From contig JAXQJY010000033.1 of assembly GCA_037042185.1 (NCBI GenBank), forward strand, positions 3,778,294 through 3,842,293: DNA of 64,000 bases, read 5' to 3'. The translations under genes were made by a program, and so were the position numbers. The stretch is from Sordariomycetes sp. S80-01Y. Its lineage: Eukaryota > Ascomycota > Sordariomycetes. Every line of letters starts with the position of its first letter. The first letter of the stretch is position 1. The notes below the pieces were generated by a model. The model was not told where the DNA came from. It worked only from the letters and a program-made list of their open reading frames with translations, and ran no database searches. Shown here piece by piece: positions 1 through 12,242 of this stretch.

Positions 1-354
1 CCACCAACACCCACATCTCTTGAAGAGATCGAGCGCACCCTTGCGCCGGTCGACCGGCAGTGACAGCCTCATGTAGATCTTCGGCACACACGCGCATCAA
101 ATCTTCTTGGCCCTCTTGGCGGCATGGGCCATCTTAGCCATCTTAGGTTGTCAGTGCCGTAGTACCTGCGATCGCGACCGCAGGGCTGACTCGCGTGCTA
201 TGACAAGCTGCCCCTGATACGCGGCGAAGGGCTTTTCTGGGTTTATGAATACTAATAGAGGAGCGTGCGCTTCCCCGTGTTTCCTGCAGCCATGTCTTGA
301 GCGTATCCATCACTCAGCCTTGTTCCGTTGCTTCTGTGCAGAGCCTCGCCCAAG
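1..354. other. Left-edge intergenic / 5' leader
   Basis: No gene is recognised here. The right part should be the promoter and leader of the Pth11-like gene that follows. It contains a minimal upstream open reading frame, ATG-TCT-TGA at 292-300, in a reasonable start context about 55 bp before the chosen start codon. If transcribed, it could dampen translation. Confidence 0.5.
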
Positions 355-1621
355 ATGACCTCCTTCACCGCCGAGGGCTTCAGCTACCTGGCCATATCCT
401 ACGCCGTTATTGCTCTTCGTCTAGTCATTCGTGTTCGACAGGCCGGCATCAGCAACCTCTTTGCGGATGATTACCTCATGATTCTCTCCCTCGTGCCGTA
501 TACCACCGAGACCATACTGGCCTACATGGTCGGCCAGCGCTTCCATGGCTTGACTAACAGCGGCATGACTGATGCTGAGCGGTCGAGCCTGAGCGTCGAC
601 AGCGATGAGTACGCCTGGAGGGTGGGGGGCAGTCAGATTCAGGTGGCCGGGTGGTGTGTCTACGTCTCCGTCATCTGGAGCATCAAAGCGTCTTTGTGTG
701 CTTTCTACTCACGTCTGACGGTATGTTCTTTAGAGACAACCCCTCTTATCTAAAATTCCGACTTACACACTGTCAGGAAACGGTCAATGGCTACTGCATC
801 CGCATCCTGATCGGCTACATTACCATCGCAGCTTCCTATGTCGCCCTCATCCTCTCCCTCCTCCTCAGCTGCCAGCCCTTCCACGCCTTCTGGCAGATCA
901 ACCCCAACCCCGGCAACCTGTGCCAGCCGGCTGTGTCCAAGGTGTACATCCTGCTGACGGTCTGCCTCAACGTTGCGACCGACACCTACCTCATCCTCAT
1001 CCCCGTTCCCATGCTCTGGGGAGCGCGCCTGCCGCTCATCAAGAAGCTGAGTCTCATCGTCCTCTTTTCAGGTGCCATCTTCGTCATGATGGCTGGTATC
1101 CTGCGAGGCGTCCTCATTCTACGCGTAAGGCCCCCATCCCTACGAAGTTTTCCCCCTGTATGAGGAAGGACGAGCTAACCGTCACCCCTTAGGATCCCAT
1201 CAACGGTCCCCGCCAAGGATCTTCCTGGGCCGTCCGCGAGTCCTTCGTCGCGGTGGCCACCTCCAACCTACCCATGATCTGGGGTTGGTTGCAGACCAAG
1301 CTCAAGCCCCTTCTCGGGTCGCTCCTGTCCTCGGACCACAAGCGTTATGCCGGTCCCAACCACGGCAGCATCATGCTCGCCAACACCAACGACAACGCCA
1401 GCCGCAAGCAAAGGACGGACGTCAGTGCGAACTGTGAAGGGAGCACCAAGTCCCTCGGTCCCACTGACTACTCGGACACGAGCTTTTTGGATGACCAGGC
1501 TACCCCGCCTGCTCAGGGAGGCATCACAAAGCACGTTGCCATTTCGGTTTCGAGTCAGCAGGCACACAGCTCGGATGGGGAGGGTTTCACAAAGCCGAAC
1601 AAGTTTGATGAGCGGTTCTAA
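355..1621 (+). CDS. Pth11-like rhodopsin-domain integral membrane protein A
   Basis: Three exons (355-720, 777-1124, 1193-1621) with GT-AG introns of 56 and 68 bp, both phase 0, give about 380 residues. The protein starts straight into a membrane helix (FSYLAISYAVIALRLVIRV), carries the DDYLMI motif typical of the fungal rhodopsin-like domain, and has further hydrophobic helices, a CQPFHAFW segment and an NVATDTYLILIPVPMLW segment, followed by a polar Ser/Thr-rich tail of about 100 residues. The family sits in the plasma membrane and includes GPCR-like Pth11 relatives; ligand and partners are unknown. The N-terminal half looks slightly short for the seven-helix fold, so exact helix number is uncertain. 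The ATG at 355 was chosen because the reading frame upstream offers only a TTG. Two similar but clearly divergent proteins lie at 31.8 and 37.3 kb. Confidence 0.85.
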
Positions 1622-1696
1622 TGTTACGGGGTCTTGCAGGTGTTAATTATATTATTTTTGAAACATAACTTCCCACGGCGGTGCGCCGCAGCCATC

Positions 1697-3043
1697 TTAA
1701 AGCTTCTGCTTCTCCTCTTCTTCGATTTCGCAGAAGGCCTTGAAAGTCGTGAACTCTCCATCCTTGTCGGTTGTTGACTCGAGCACGCACTCAGCCATCG
1801 CCCCGACGAAGAAGACGTACCCCTCCTTTACCTCTTCAACCGTCTTCCCCACCGAAATCTTGCCCGATCCACCCGTGCAGATGATGATGCTCGGCCCCTG
1901 GATGGGGTCAAAGGTCGCCTTGGCACCGGGTCCGCCTCGGAGCGCCGTCCTGACTACGCTGAACTCCTCGATGGGCGGGTCGTACCAATCCACGCTTGAG
2001 CTGTAGCCCTTGACGTTCAAAGTCGCGTAGGGGTAGTCCTTGGGCACCATCTTCTGCTCGTCGATCGGTGCGAAGTTGTACGTGAGCATGTCGACCAATG
2101 TCTCGGTGTCCTTGAATTTGGGTGTCAGACCCGCGCGGACAACGTTGTCTGAGGCGGCCATGCACTCAATGATGTCTCCAGAGACGTAAGCGTGAATGTC
2201 GTCTGCAACGAGGAAGAGCGCCTCGCCAGGCTCGAGCTGGACGAAGTTGAGGAAGAAGAGAACGAAGATGCCAACGTCGTCGCCAAAGGACCCGTGCAGA
2301 CGCGTGACGAGCTCTGACAGCGTTGAGCCTGGCGTCGAAGACACTCCGCCTTTGGCAAAGCCGTCTCCTTCAGACTTGGCCAGCTCGACCAGCTTGGGGA
2401 TCTGCCCTGCAATGTCATCCGAAGACGAAGCCATCAGACCCCCGAATGCCTTCTTCAGCGCCTTCTTCTGCTCGTCCGCAGAGGCGCCTTCCGACCCTGC
2501 GATCTTGACAAAGTCCGCCGCCGCCTCCTCACCCACCAACGTCCTCAAGGGTGCGACCGTCTCCAGGAAGTGCGCAACCTCTTGCAAGGGCCTGAAGCCG
2601 CAGAGACCCTCAAAGGGCGTGATGGCAATGGCCATCTCGGGCTTGTGGTTGTCATCGGGGTAGTTCTTGGAGTCGCGCGCGTGCAGCTGTTCGGCAAGCT
2701 TCTTGTTCGGATGCGCCTGGATGGACAAGGCCTTGTTGATGGAGAGCACCTTGAAGAGGAAGGGCAGCTTATCCCCGTACCGTGCAGTGATTTGCTGAGA
2801 GAGGAGAGCCTTGTTCTGGTCGAAGAGGTCGAGCAGGGAGCGGCCGGTAGCAACGTGCTTCGAAGGGTTCGAGGGGTGGCTGCCCATCCAGAGCTCGGCG
2901 TATGGCTTGTCGGCCTGTATGCTGAGATCATCAGAGGGTGTCGCGGCGGCGAAACGGGCGGCGGCCGAGTCGTTTCCCTTCTTGCCCCATTCGTACGAGT
3001 TGACGCCGCACTGCAGGCGGAGGAGAGGCACGGGGAGCACCAT
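1697..3043 (-). CDS. PMI40: Mannose-6-phosphate isomerase (type I PMI)
   Basis: A single uninterrupted exon encodes 448 residues, close to the length of yeast Pmi40. The enzyme is a cytosolic zinc metalloenzyme that interconverts fructose-6-phosphate and mannose-6-phosphate, feeding GDP-mannose for protein glycosylation, GPI anchors and wall mannan. Visible family marks are the N-terminal [12 protein letters not shown], the zinc-site motifs [13 protein letters not shown] (about 109-121) and HKPE (133-136), and the cupin-half motif [20 protein letters not shown] around 271-290 with His284, followed by the [11 protein letters not shown] signature (Arg303). The ATG at 3043 starts [11 protein letters not shown] just before the conserved region; the frame stays open upstream, but that part reads like leader sequence. 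Three CGTCA repeats lie about 210 bp upstream. It converges with the Pth11-like gene, stop codons 75 bp apart. Confidence 0.97.
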   Translation of the reverse strand: MVLPVPLLRLQCGVNSYEWGKKGNDSAAARFAAATPSDDLSIQADKPYAELWMGSHPSNPSKHVATGRSLLDLFDQNKALLSQQITARYGDKLPFLFKVLSINKALSIQAHPNKKLAEQLHARDSKNYPDDNHKPEMAIAITPFEGLCGFRPLQEVAHFLETVAPLRTLVGEEAAADFVKIAGSEGASADEQKKALKKAFGGLMASSSDDIAGQIPKLVELAKSEGDGFAKGGVSSTPGSTLSELVTRLHGSFGDDVGIFVLFFLNFVQLEPGEALFLVADDIHAYVSGDIIECMAASDNVVRAGLTPKFKDTETLVDMLTYNFAPIDEQKMVPKDYPYATLNVKGYSSSVDWYDPPIEEFSVVRTALRGGPGAKATFDPIQGPSIIICTGGSGKISVGKTVEEVKEGYVFFVGAMAECVLESTTDKDGEFTTFKAFCEIEEEEKQKL

Positions 3044-5096
3044 GGCGGCGTGGCTGAGAAAGGGGGAGTGAAGGGAGGTGAAGTGAAGTAAAGTGTTGAG
3101 AGGATAGAGTGCCAACTGGAAGCTGCTCTGCGTGTGCCCCTCCACGTTCTTTAGCAGTCCTGTAGTCACTGTGACGGCAACATAATGCCCCGCTACCCGG
3201 GACCCCGCCGTGGATCCCTCCGGCGCCGACACCTTCAAATTTCCTTGTACGTCACGTCACGTCACATGCTCGGCGGCGTCCACCCTCCACCTCCGTGCAC
3301 TAACACTTTCCCACCGCCGTGCCCATCGCGACCAGCCTCATACTTCCGTCTCCGCCAAGCTCAAGTTCCAACCACGCACCGTTCCACGCTCCGCCCCGTT
3401 CTCTGCTGTTCCGAAGATCAAATATAGCAGCTGCAAACGGACTTTGCCTCCACGAGATCTCACGTTGCAGAAACCGGGCGCCCTCATCGAGTCAAGGCCG
3501 TCATTCTCAACCCTTGCCCGAGAGCGCCCAGCGTACACCCCTGAGCTAACCACAGCACGGCCGCACTGCATATGTCAATAACTCGGCCCCGGTCGGTGTC
3601 GCCCAGCCTTAGCATCCGATGAGCAAGGCACGACATCCTCAGGCACCGCCACGTGCAGATCTCGCGACACACCGGCTTGACATCTGCTTCTCGGGGAGAA
3701 AGCCTGTGTCCTTCCGCAGGGTGTCCTCCCGACTCAGCCACATGACACAGCCTGCGGCCTTGTCATCCCGGACCTATCGTCCAGGGACCGGGTAGCACGT
3801 TTTCGTCGCAGGGCAGCATGCTCGTATTGCAACGGCCTATGCACGTTGAGACCCTCACAAGCCCCACGCTCCCACGGGCATATGCCATCATGTCCAGTGA
3901 CTTTCAAGCCTGTCCTTATCTGCATTCACGTCGGAAGGGACTCGATGGTCTCGATAGATGCCGTCTTCATGCTGGTTAGTTAGTGGCTTAGTGGCAGCAT
4001 CACGCGCTAGGGAGCGGCCGGACGCATCCGCGACCGTTGCGAAAGACACACAAATCTGACCATACTCGGCGCCGTTTGTCTTCTACAAACAATGTACAGG
4101 CTTGGATGATTCCCCTGCTCCCCTGGTACCTCTGCGTGCGCCGCTCCTCTCATCCATGAAGCAGCCGACCTCCAAAGCCAGATGCTAACCGCCAATCGCT
4201 AATGCTTTGAGCCTCCCAAAAAGACCAGCCCGCCGTCATTGGCAACTTCCAGGCCTCGTAGCTCGGCACATCACCCCCATTAAGCACCGCCGCCCCCCCG
4301 CGAGGGGCCATCCCGGCTTCGACTGTCTGTGCAGTCCTCCCTCCCTCCCATTTCAGATACCAGTAGAGCAGACACCCAAGGAAAATCTTCATGTACAAGA
4401 TGAGCCAACACGCTTCTCCCTGAATTTGCCGAAGGACATGAAAAACAAGAACCTGCTTTTGAGTGCCGTGATGCATTCCCAACCTGATGTGGCGCTATCT
4501 TCTTCGAAAGACGCCAAGATCCCACTGCGTAAAATCAAGTGTTTCCCGCCGTCGCCAGCCGGGCAGTTGCAAGAGCCTAGAAGCCCTGCCCAGAACTGCC
4601 CAGACTGCAATGCCAAACGCGCCGAACGGTCATTAAGAACCTCCTCTAACGGCAGGCAGGAAAGCCGACTCAAGTCGACGTCGAAAACTCACGAACAAGA
4701 CCCATTATCGTACCCCTCAAAGAGGTAACGTAAAGAAACAAGGAAAGCAAAAGTACAAACACGGAACCCTGGTGAATAAACAGCACACCCTGGTCTGGCA
4801 GGCAAAAGTAGGCCGGCCTCAAACTCAAGCATGTCGTGCAACCAAGCTGTAGTGGTCGGGTTCCAGCACCAACCACTGCCCTAAATCACCACGTGAATTC
4901 GGAGGGGCGCCAGGCTCCCTCGCATGCAGCATGTATATGCTACAAGGACAGAAGATGACATGGCATCCACGATGCCATCAGTCATCCTTCCCCTGCATAT
5001 GGTGGCGCAGAGCCTTCTCGTGTTTATCAGCCCGGTGGCTGGGCCAGGACAGCTCGAAGCACGGGGTCAACGGCGACATGCTCTACGCCCGCCCGT
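3044..5096. other. Intergenic, about 2 kb
   Basis: This holds the promoter of PMI40 on the right-to-left strand and the 3' flank of the Zn2Cys6 gene. Several stop-free stretches exist (for example 4207-4728 on the plus strand), but their translations are basic, low in aliphatic residues and unlike any family I know, so I treat them as chance. Apart from the CGTCA repeat noted separately I see nothing definite. Confidence 0.5.
3249..3265. promoter_or_regulatory. Triple CGTCA direct repeat upstream of PMI40
   Basis: Three head-to-tail copies of CGTCA occur at a 5 bp period, about 210 bp upstream of the PMI40 start. CGTCA is the half-site of ATF/CREB-type bZIP factors. That such a factor binds here is inference. 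Confidence 0.35.
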
Positions 5097-6463
5097 CTAA
5101 GAGCGCAGCGAGACGGAGCCTTTACGCTCATCAGACAACCTGCTCAGGTCGTAGGGCGTAGGCGCGTAGGGCGGGCTGACTCCACGCTGACGAGCCGCCG
5201 CTGCTGTCGCCTGCGCCGCCAAAGTTGTGTCATGGTAGACGTACTTGCTCACCGAGGGTGGCGGGAAGTCGAGCGAGGCGGACGAGGCGCTGGCAGCTGC
5301 AGAAGACGAGGAAGCCCATATGTTCGAGCGAGACGCCTCGGCCGAGGAGCCAACAGCTGGATAGCCTGGCACCGGAGATGACTCGTAGCTGGCGCTGGTT
5401 CCGTAGCTGCTCGTGGATGTCATCTCAGGGAGGGAGCTCGTGGGCGACGACGATGACTTGCTGTAGCCTGCCGAAGAGATACTGTCGTTGCGAACAAAAG
5501 ATTCGGGTTGCAGACCTGGGCGGTCGATCGGGGGCGCCGGAAGAGCCTTGTCCCTCGCAGACGAACCAGGCACGCCGTGGAACCACGATCCGGAGCCAAC
5601 GTCCGCCACGCTCGGTACAGGCCGATGGGCAAGCGCCGCGGCACCGTACGCGCTGGACCCGATCCCATAAGCGCCAGGCTCAGCGTCCATGTAACCGGCC
5701 AGGACCTTGGCAGGTGGGTGCTGGTACTGGGGAGCATAGCGTGACTCCTGAGGTGGGTAGGTGGGGATGTAGATGTTGTGAGGCTGGTAGGCGCTGTCTT
5801 GCTGATCGCCAACGGCGTCGCAGTAAGTTGAGCCCCAGGGAAGAGGAGTCCTGCTGGAGCCGCAGGCATAAGCGTGACTCCCCCTATATGACGACGGGTC
5901 TACGTGATTCTGCATGTAGGGGGTCATGCCCTCGGCGTACGTTGCCGCGACAGGCTGTGTCGTCGTGGGTACCGTCGTCAGTCCCCGAGCGTGGTGCATC
6001 CGCGAGTCCGATAGGTTGTAGCTGAAGCCCGGATTCTGTTCTGACTTGAGTGAGGTCTCATGCGAGGCAACCTGGTCTGGTCAGGTGTTGGATCTCATTG
6101 ACAGCTCAAGATGCACTTACTCGAAGGAATAAGCATGGCAAGGCTCCCGCATTCCGGCAATTCGTGCAAGATCCCTCACCGGTGTCTCCGCTACACCTAA
6201 TCTTGCGCTTTCGACAGCGGCCGCACTCGTACTTGTCAGGAGCTGGGCAGCGCATAGGGTCGGGCTGGACTTACAGCCACTGGGATCCTCTTCCTCTGGC
6301 CGGAAAGGTCCTCGCTGGACATGTTTCGCTGCGGCTCGAATGATAATGATTGACAATTATCCATCCGGCGGTGCTCCACGGGAAGATGGGGTTGGGGGTA
6401 CGGTGGCCGGTGAGGGCTGTTGTAGCTTCGTGGATCGGCGTGGTAGGCCGTAGGGTTGACCAT
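5097..6463 (-). CDS. Zn(II)2Cys6 transcription factor with Ser/Pro/Tyr-rich tail
   Basis: Three exons (6463-6275, about 6231-6121, 6071-5097) give about 424 residues. The small middle exon holds the whole binuclear zinc cluster: Cys66, 69, 76, 85, 88 and 96, in the order CGRC, RKRKIRC, SGDTGEGSC, TNC, ALPC. This is the DNA-binding domain of fungal Gal4-type regulators. The remaining 320 residues are rich in Ser, Pro, Tyr, Ala and Gln, and I see no fungal-specific middle homology region, so this is a compact regulator with a presumably disordered effector part. The first intron is only 43 bp if it ends at an AAG (6232), or 49 bp if it ends at the GAG just before the first Cys; both keep the frame. 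The second is 49 bp with good consensus. The start MVNPTAYHADP has a good context (ACCATGG). Target genes cannot be read from the sequence. A 4.4 kb desert lies upstream. Confidence 0.9.
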
Positions 6464-9400
6464 GGTAAGGTGCGTTTGGGTGGTCTTTGGTGGGCGTATT
6501 TTGACGGCCGGTCGAGGGTTCTGAGGTTGAGAAGCTTCTCGGCATCAAAGTCCTCGCTATTCGACCGTGGCTTCTCTTCGTTCACACCAACGACGTGCGT
6601 TGAGTCGTCTTAACAGCTCTAAACGAATGGATGGACAACCCAGTCCTTCGGTAGAGAAAAACAGGCCACACAGAACTCGGAAAATGAATCTTTTTTCCCA
6701 GCAATGATCAAGTGGCAGAGGTATGAAGGGGCTGTGAACGGGGCGGCAAGGAGAAGAGCAATAGTTAAAGTAGAGACATCTTTTGAGCTCAGAGTTGCAG
6801 TTCTCAGGCTGTTGTTATACCTCGTACGACCCAGGGCAGCGTACAAGGGTGCTAACGCGGGCTCATCTAGGTCTGCTTAAGGGAGCTTGCCTGTGTTTGC
6901 TTGTTCCAATGCCAAAGCCAATGATTATCCGAGGTCCTCCCCACCGCCTCCAGGTACATGAGGTTTGTTGGGTAGTGGTTGTCAAAAAGCCGCCGCCGTA
7001 CGCCATTTCGCGCGCGCACGCGACAGGTGTCATTTTCCCTTCTCTACTCGTAGAGGACACACAGCTCACAGTGTCCTCCCTATGGTGACCTTCAGTGGGG
7101 CCTCCCGTTTTGTAGCCAAAACAAAACCCCGAGCCCCAGGCTTTGCGGCTCACAGCCTGGACGGGTGTCCGCATCTGGGGGGCAGGGGGTTTGGCGCATG
7201 GCAGCTCGTCTATGCCACATGCAGGTCACTCCCCAAAGCCGCGCCCTTTTGGGTGGTGTCGCAGGAGATTTTCGGCGCAGAGGCAGAAGGCGAAGCGCAC
7301 CGGGCGCCCGTCGCTAGCTGGGGCACTAGACGACCCAGGTTTGATTGCCATAGCAGCTTTGTGCAAGACTCGTCGCTGTTACCTCTGGGGAAGTCAGGTC
7401 TCAGACCCCAATCTTAAATCGAACAAGAGTTTACGTCCAAGCGTTTCAGCTGCGAGCAAGGTCTCGACTGAATCGGCAAGGCCAGCCTGGGGTTGCTGCG
7501 TTGGTCTGGCCCCTGGCTTTGCTGAAGATTTCAGGGGGGTCCTTGATGATCCTCCCGTTGAGTCGAGGCGTCGAATCAAAGCAATTCTTGTCGAGAGCCG
7601 AGCTCGGGGTGCGTATGTCATGATGCAACCTCAAACAAGTCCGTCAGGCACACTTGCTGTAGGCTATTCCGGTCCGCCGCCGTCATCCAGAACTGCAGAT
7701 TGAACCCTTTTCGTGCCCAGAACTCTTGTAAGTCATGTGGCCCCGTCTCTCGACACCTGGGCCTTGACAGCGCAGGCACCTCGACACAAACAAGACCCAT
7801 CGCTCAGTCCGACGGACGGTGCACAGCCCAGGAGCAAACTCAGGCGCCGTGAGACAATATTGACATACCGGAATCGTCATGAAAACGACCTCCCCAATAA
7901 CAGGGGTCCCACCAGAGCAGACTAGCTCAGGAACACCAACAGCCAAAGGCCTCAGCATTGGTCCGTCATGAGGAGAAGGTGCCCTGCCATCGTACTCATC
8001 GAGGGCTGCAAGCGTGACGAAACGATGAGCCTACTAATCGAGACATGCGGTAGATTGTCTGGGCTGGCCAAGCGGTGTACAGAGCCCACGTGTAACGGTG
8101 CGACCGTGGAGTTGCAAGATTCAAGGTGCAGGGACAGGTGACAGCGCACAATTCCTGGGGTCCCTCACAGTATCGTTCCCTTCCAAGTCCAGCGCACCCA
8201 CGCCAAGATGATACTGTAAGCAGATGCAGGATGCGGTATGAGAAAATAGCCCCTGACCGCCAAATAACGGCTTGCTGAGACGAGGCCCGGCAATCGAGAC
8301 TGGATGATACGGCGCCCCATCTGTGTACGTAGTAAGCAAAGCGACCGTCTTTGCTCGGATCGGGGTTGAGCATTCCAGCTATGTGAGCAGTCACATCGTG
8401 AGGGGGCCACTGCCGCCGCTAATCATCGTAGAGCATGCAATGCAGGTGACGACGACACACATCGAGAAAGCAAACGCCGCTACGTGGAGTCTGTTTGCCG
8501 AAAGACCCCTGTTCATTCGAGGACTCGACCGCCAACAGATCCCAAATCTTCCAGGCTAGAAAACGCCGCCGAGCAAACATGACAGGTCCGGACCGATTCG
8601 ATGGTGCGGTAGCAGATCGACGTAGATGGCTTCTCGCTTCTCGACAGTTCAGTTCCGATCTCTTCGCCGATGCGTGCTGTAAAGTGGTCTTCCGGTCCAT
8701 TGATCGTTGCTCGCAGCATGTAAGGTGCCATGGCCCCAGAGGACCTGCATGAAGACTGCCAGCGCAGACAGCAGAAGCGCCCCGCAAACGAGGCTCCCTC
8801 CATGGTCGGGGAGGAGGCGCTACGGGGCCCGTCAATCGAGCAACGGGTACGAGATTGTCAGCCAGGGGCCTTGTCGCGATGGTGAGCTGAAGTTGAGAGG
8901 AGCTCGGCCAGATGAAAGGAGGTCCTCAGGGCTCAGGACAGCGCTTGTCGCTTTCACCAGTTTGGGCTCGTCGCTGTCAGAGCTGCGAAATTCTCTATTC
9001 GATGCGCCCAAGTACTAGGCATATTTGAACACGCCGGGGTTTTGCATAATGCGGACCGTGTATTCGTCTCGCAATGACTGCCTTGCCCCCCTCCCTTTTC
9101 CTCTGCAAACGCCCTTCGCCTCCTTCGACGCCCCCCACTGACAGGTTCTCCAAATTTGTTGGGACTTCGTTGGCAGGCTGCATCTGACCTCTCCCCGGCA
9201 TCGCCAGACAAAACCGTCTTGCAATCTCGTGCCGCTGTGCTCGGAGACCGCCGAATCAGCGCTCTACCAAGCGCCATCCGTAGCCGCCTCGTCGTCGAGG
9301 AAATTGACTGGAAGCCCTGGCAGCTCTGTCTCAAAGATATCGACAGACCTCCCTTTGATCTCGTGTAGATGTCATGTTCCACAAGTCCCGCCATCGGATG

Positions 9401-10868
9401 GCTGATCGTCTCAACCCTTGGCTGCATATCTAGTCTCTGAACCTACAGACTCGAATCATGATAGAGGCCGCATCCGATTATCGACAGCGCTGCGTCCCTT
9501 CTGCTCCGGAAAATTCCCCTAGCCTAGCATGTCCGGTGCGGGCACCCGTCAGTCAACGACTGTCAGGACAACGTTGGCGTTACACGGCGGCCAAGTGCTG
9601 GAGCTTGAATGGCTGCGGACATGTCCTATTTGTACCACGCGAGCTTCAGTTGGGCTAACCCAGGAAGTATTGCGGGGACCCTCGTTCAGAGCGCAGGCGT
9701 AGGAAACAGCCCGCCGGCAAGCCCCAAAATGATCAGTCCAGCGTGAACCAAAGATAGGCTTCGGGTCTTGAATTGTCCCATCCGTACCGGGCATAGCGAG
9801 GTACCATGCGATTAACGCCGCAGACATGGGCGCACGTACATGTACCACATGGGTGAAGTAGAGGAGCCACATGGCCCCAATCCTTCGCGCTGCCGTGGTT
9901 GGTGGTGGAAGAGTAACATGTCCAGAAAGTCTGACATGCGCCACACGATACCGATATCCATTCTTACACAACCAGGAGAAGTTGTTGCACAGCCCGGACA
10001 AACTTCAAAATGTCTTGAGCTCTGCTCTGAGAGATGGCCATTGCGGGCGGACGAGACCCTTACTTCCTGCGAAGGTAGCATGGCGCGCAACAGTGACCAG
10101 CAAGCGACCTTGTGACACCGCGGTCCTTCAGAATCAGGTCCAACATCGCTGTCAAGTGGCAAAGGTGGAACGGTCTCAAGCATGAAGGGCTGCCATGTCG
10201 AACAGTGCTAACCTTATCAATACCCCAGCACGGGCCCTAGTTTAGCACAGGATGATGCTGCCATGGGTTTGCATGTGGCAGACCGACAGGTTGCAAATCG
10301 TAGTTGAATATACAGGTGGTAAGCTGCGGTATCGAGACGTCAGGGGTTGCGCAGCCACTGACTCGCCGCAAATTTCCAGTCTTGAAACACCCACGTTACA
10401 CAAGCGCACGATCACCACATATGCGCCGCAGGCAACGACTCTCCTGACAAGTGATATCGGAGCCGAGTGCACTGTGGCTTGTCGATCCGAGTTCGAGGCT
10501 GATGACGACCGGGCGAGGAGGTCCCGGAGCCCAAGACATTCGTGTCCTCCAGCGCTCCTCCGACACTGAAATAGTCTTGACTTGCAGTGTACTATGCAGT
10601 GCGCTCCGCGTGTCTGCTCGCCCAGATCCCATCTCCTCAAAGCGTTGGCAAGCGTGTTCACGTGCGACGACTTGTCAGGTTGGACAGAATCCTCGTGCCC
10701 GGCTCGCGGACAAGGAACTAGACAACAACTATAATTGTGCACGCGATTCAAATGCGTAGATGTCGCCTGGAAGGCACCTCGATTCCCAGGTGGAGTTATC
10801 GGTCCGAAGGAAACAGGCAAAGTTCTTGGTATTTGGGTATCATGTCAACGCCGCCCATTTGTGCCGAT
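6464..10868. other. 4.4 kb gene desert upstream of the Zn2Cys6 regulator
   Basis: No open frame here has convincing protein character on either strand; the longest (plus 7143-7703, minus 8954-9427) translate to Arg/Ser/Pro-rich sequence without family marks or plausible splice partners. No repeat, transposon terminus or tRNA was found by eye. The left part should be the promoter and leader of the regulator that starts at 6463, the right end the 3' flank of cyp6. Large upstream regions are common for fungal developmental regulators, so long control regions or non-coding transcripts are possible. Confidence 0.5.
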
Positions 10869-12242
10869 TCATCGTCGTCGATAATCGTCTCGGTGTCGGT
10901 GTTGACCTTCCCTTCGAGGGTCATCTCCTTTCCTGTCTCGATGATCACGCCTGTCCCGACTTCTGTCTCTGGGCCGAGGACTTCGACTGCGGCTGCGTCG
11001 CCTCGAGCTGTTCTTGTAGCCACGGCTGCGTTCGTCCTCATCTGCGTATACCATATCATAATCCTTTCCGATTTTCCTCTCGCCCTCGTTCCTGTACTGT
11101 CTTCTCTTTTCCAGATCTCGCACGCCACCCCACCCGCCCCGAGAGGCACCGGCCTTGCGCTTGTTGTTGGTGTCATTCCTCCACACATCGCTCAGCTTGC
11201 TCACGCTTTGCGAGAAGTCCACGTGAATCCTTCGATCGTCAATCAGGACCCCTTGCATCTTGAAGTAGGCCGCTTCGCAAGAGGCCTTGTCCTCGTACTC
11301 AATGAAAGCGTACTGTAGACTGTCTCCCGTTTTGCGATCCCTGATCACCTCGCAGCTCAGGATCTTGCCGAAACGCCCAAAGATCAGCTCTAGATCTTCA
11401 TCTCCGGTAACGGGGTTGAGTTTGCAGACGAAAAGCACGTTCTCTGGTGGCTTGACCTCGGCAAAGGGAAGGTCGCCCATCATCTCCAGTGTCAGAGCTT
11501 GTGCGTCTGCCTCCCGATTCCGCCTTCTCTTTTCCAGTTCTTCTTCGTCAACGCCATCGTCTTCGTGAAGAGCAGCCTCATCCGCAATGCGGACCGTCTT
11601 GAGCTGGGCATCGGTCGGCGGAGGGCTGGCACTAGGTTCTCGGAGACCGTCGGGGTCGGCGTACGGATCGTCCAAGATGACTGTGTGCTTAATTCGGATG
11701 TCTATGAGTGGATATCCTTTGTCATCGACGACGGCCTCGTTGATCTTTTCCAACGCGTCAAACCCCTCCACTACCTTGCCAAAGATGGCCGCCTTCCCAT
11801 CCAGGTAGTCGGTATCCTCGCCGAGGGTGACGATGAATTGCGAGCCGGCCACTCTCGTCTCCGGGTCGTTCTGGAGCGGAACTGTAGCCATGCTGACTGT
11901 TCCGCGCTCGAGATGCTTCAGCTTGGGGTGGAAGAAGGCGGGGAATGTTCGCTTCGACGGGCTGCCAGAAGTGACGCCCCATACTGACTGTCCGCCATCC
12001 GAGTCCTTCGAGAGGGGGCCGAGAGGATCGCCAGTCTGAAAGGAAAAGTTCTTTTGGACGGAATGAACAGGGGAGAAGTTGTAGTATTTGATCTTGCAAA
12101 GCTTCAAGAAGCTGTAGAAATGTTAGCAGGCGCGCCCAGGAACCGGGTGGAGATTGTCTTACTTCTCGCAGAGCTTCGGGGCATGATCGACAAGCAAATC
12201 AATAACAATGTCCCCCGCGCTTGTTTCCAGCAGCACAGACAT
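10869..12242 (-). CDS. cyp6: Cyclophilin-RRM protein, PPIL4/Cyp6 type
   Basis: Two exons (12242-12163, 12111-10869; 51 bp intron) encode 440 residues. Order of domains: cyclophilin-like domain (about 1-170), an acidic/charged linker containing [15 protein letters not shown], an RNA recognition motif at about 250-330 (RNP2 LFVCKL, RNP1 LQYAFIEY), and an Arg/Ser/Asp-rich tail with [20 protein letters not shown]. This is the architecture of nuclear PPIL4 proteins, which associate with spliceosomal or mRNA-processing complexes. The catalytic Arg of cyclophilin A (Arg55) aligns with Ser44 in [16 protein letters not shown], so prolyl isomerase activity may be weak; divergence at this site is familiar for PPIL4-like proteins. 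The start [16 protein letters not shown] is the classic cyclophilin N-terminus, so start and splice are well supported. Confidence 0.95.

Noticed and set aside
5225-6025. Open frame antisense to the Zn2Cys6 gene
   Set aside because: Arg/Ser/Pro-rich translation without family; opposite strand carries the zinc cluster and good splice sites.
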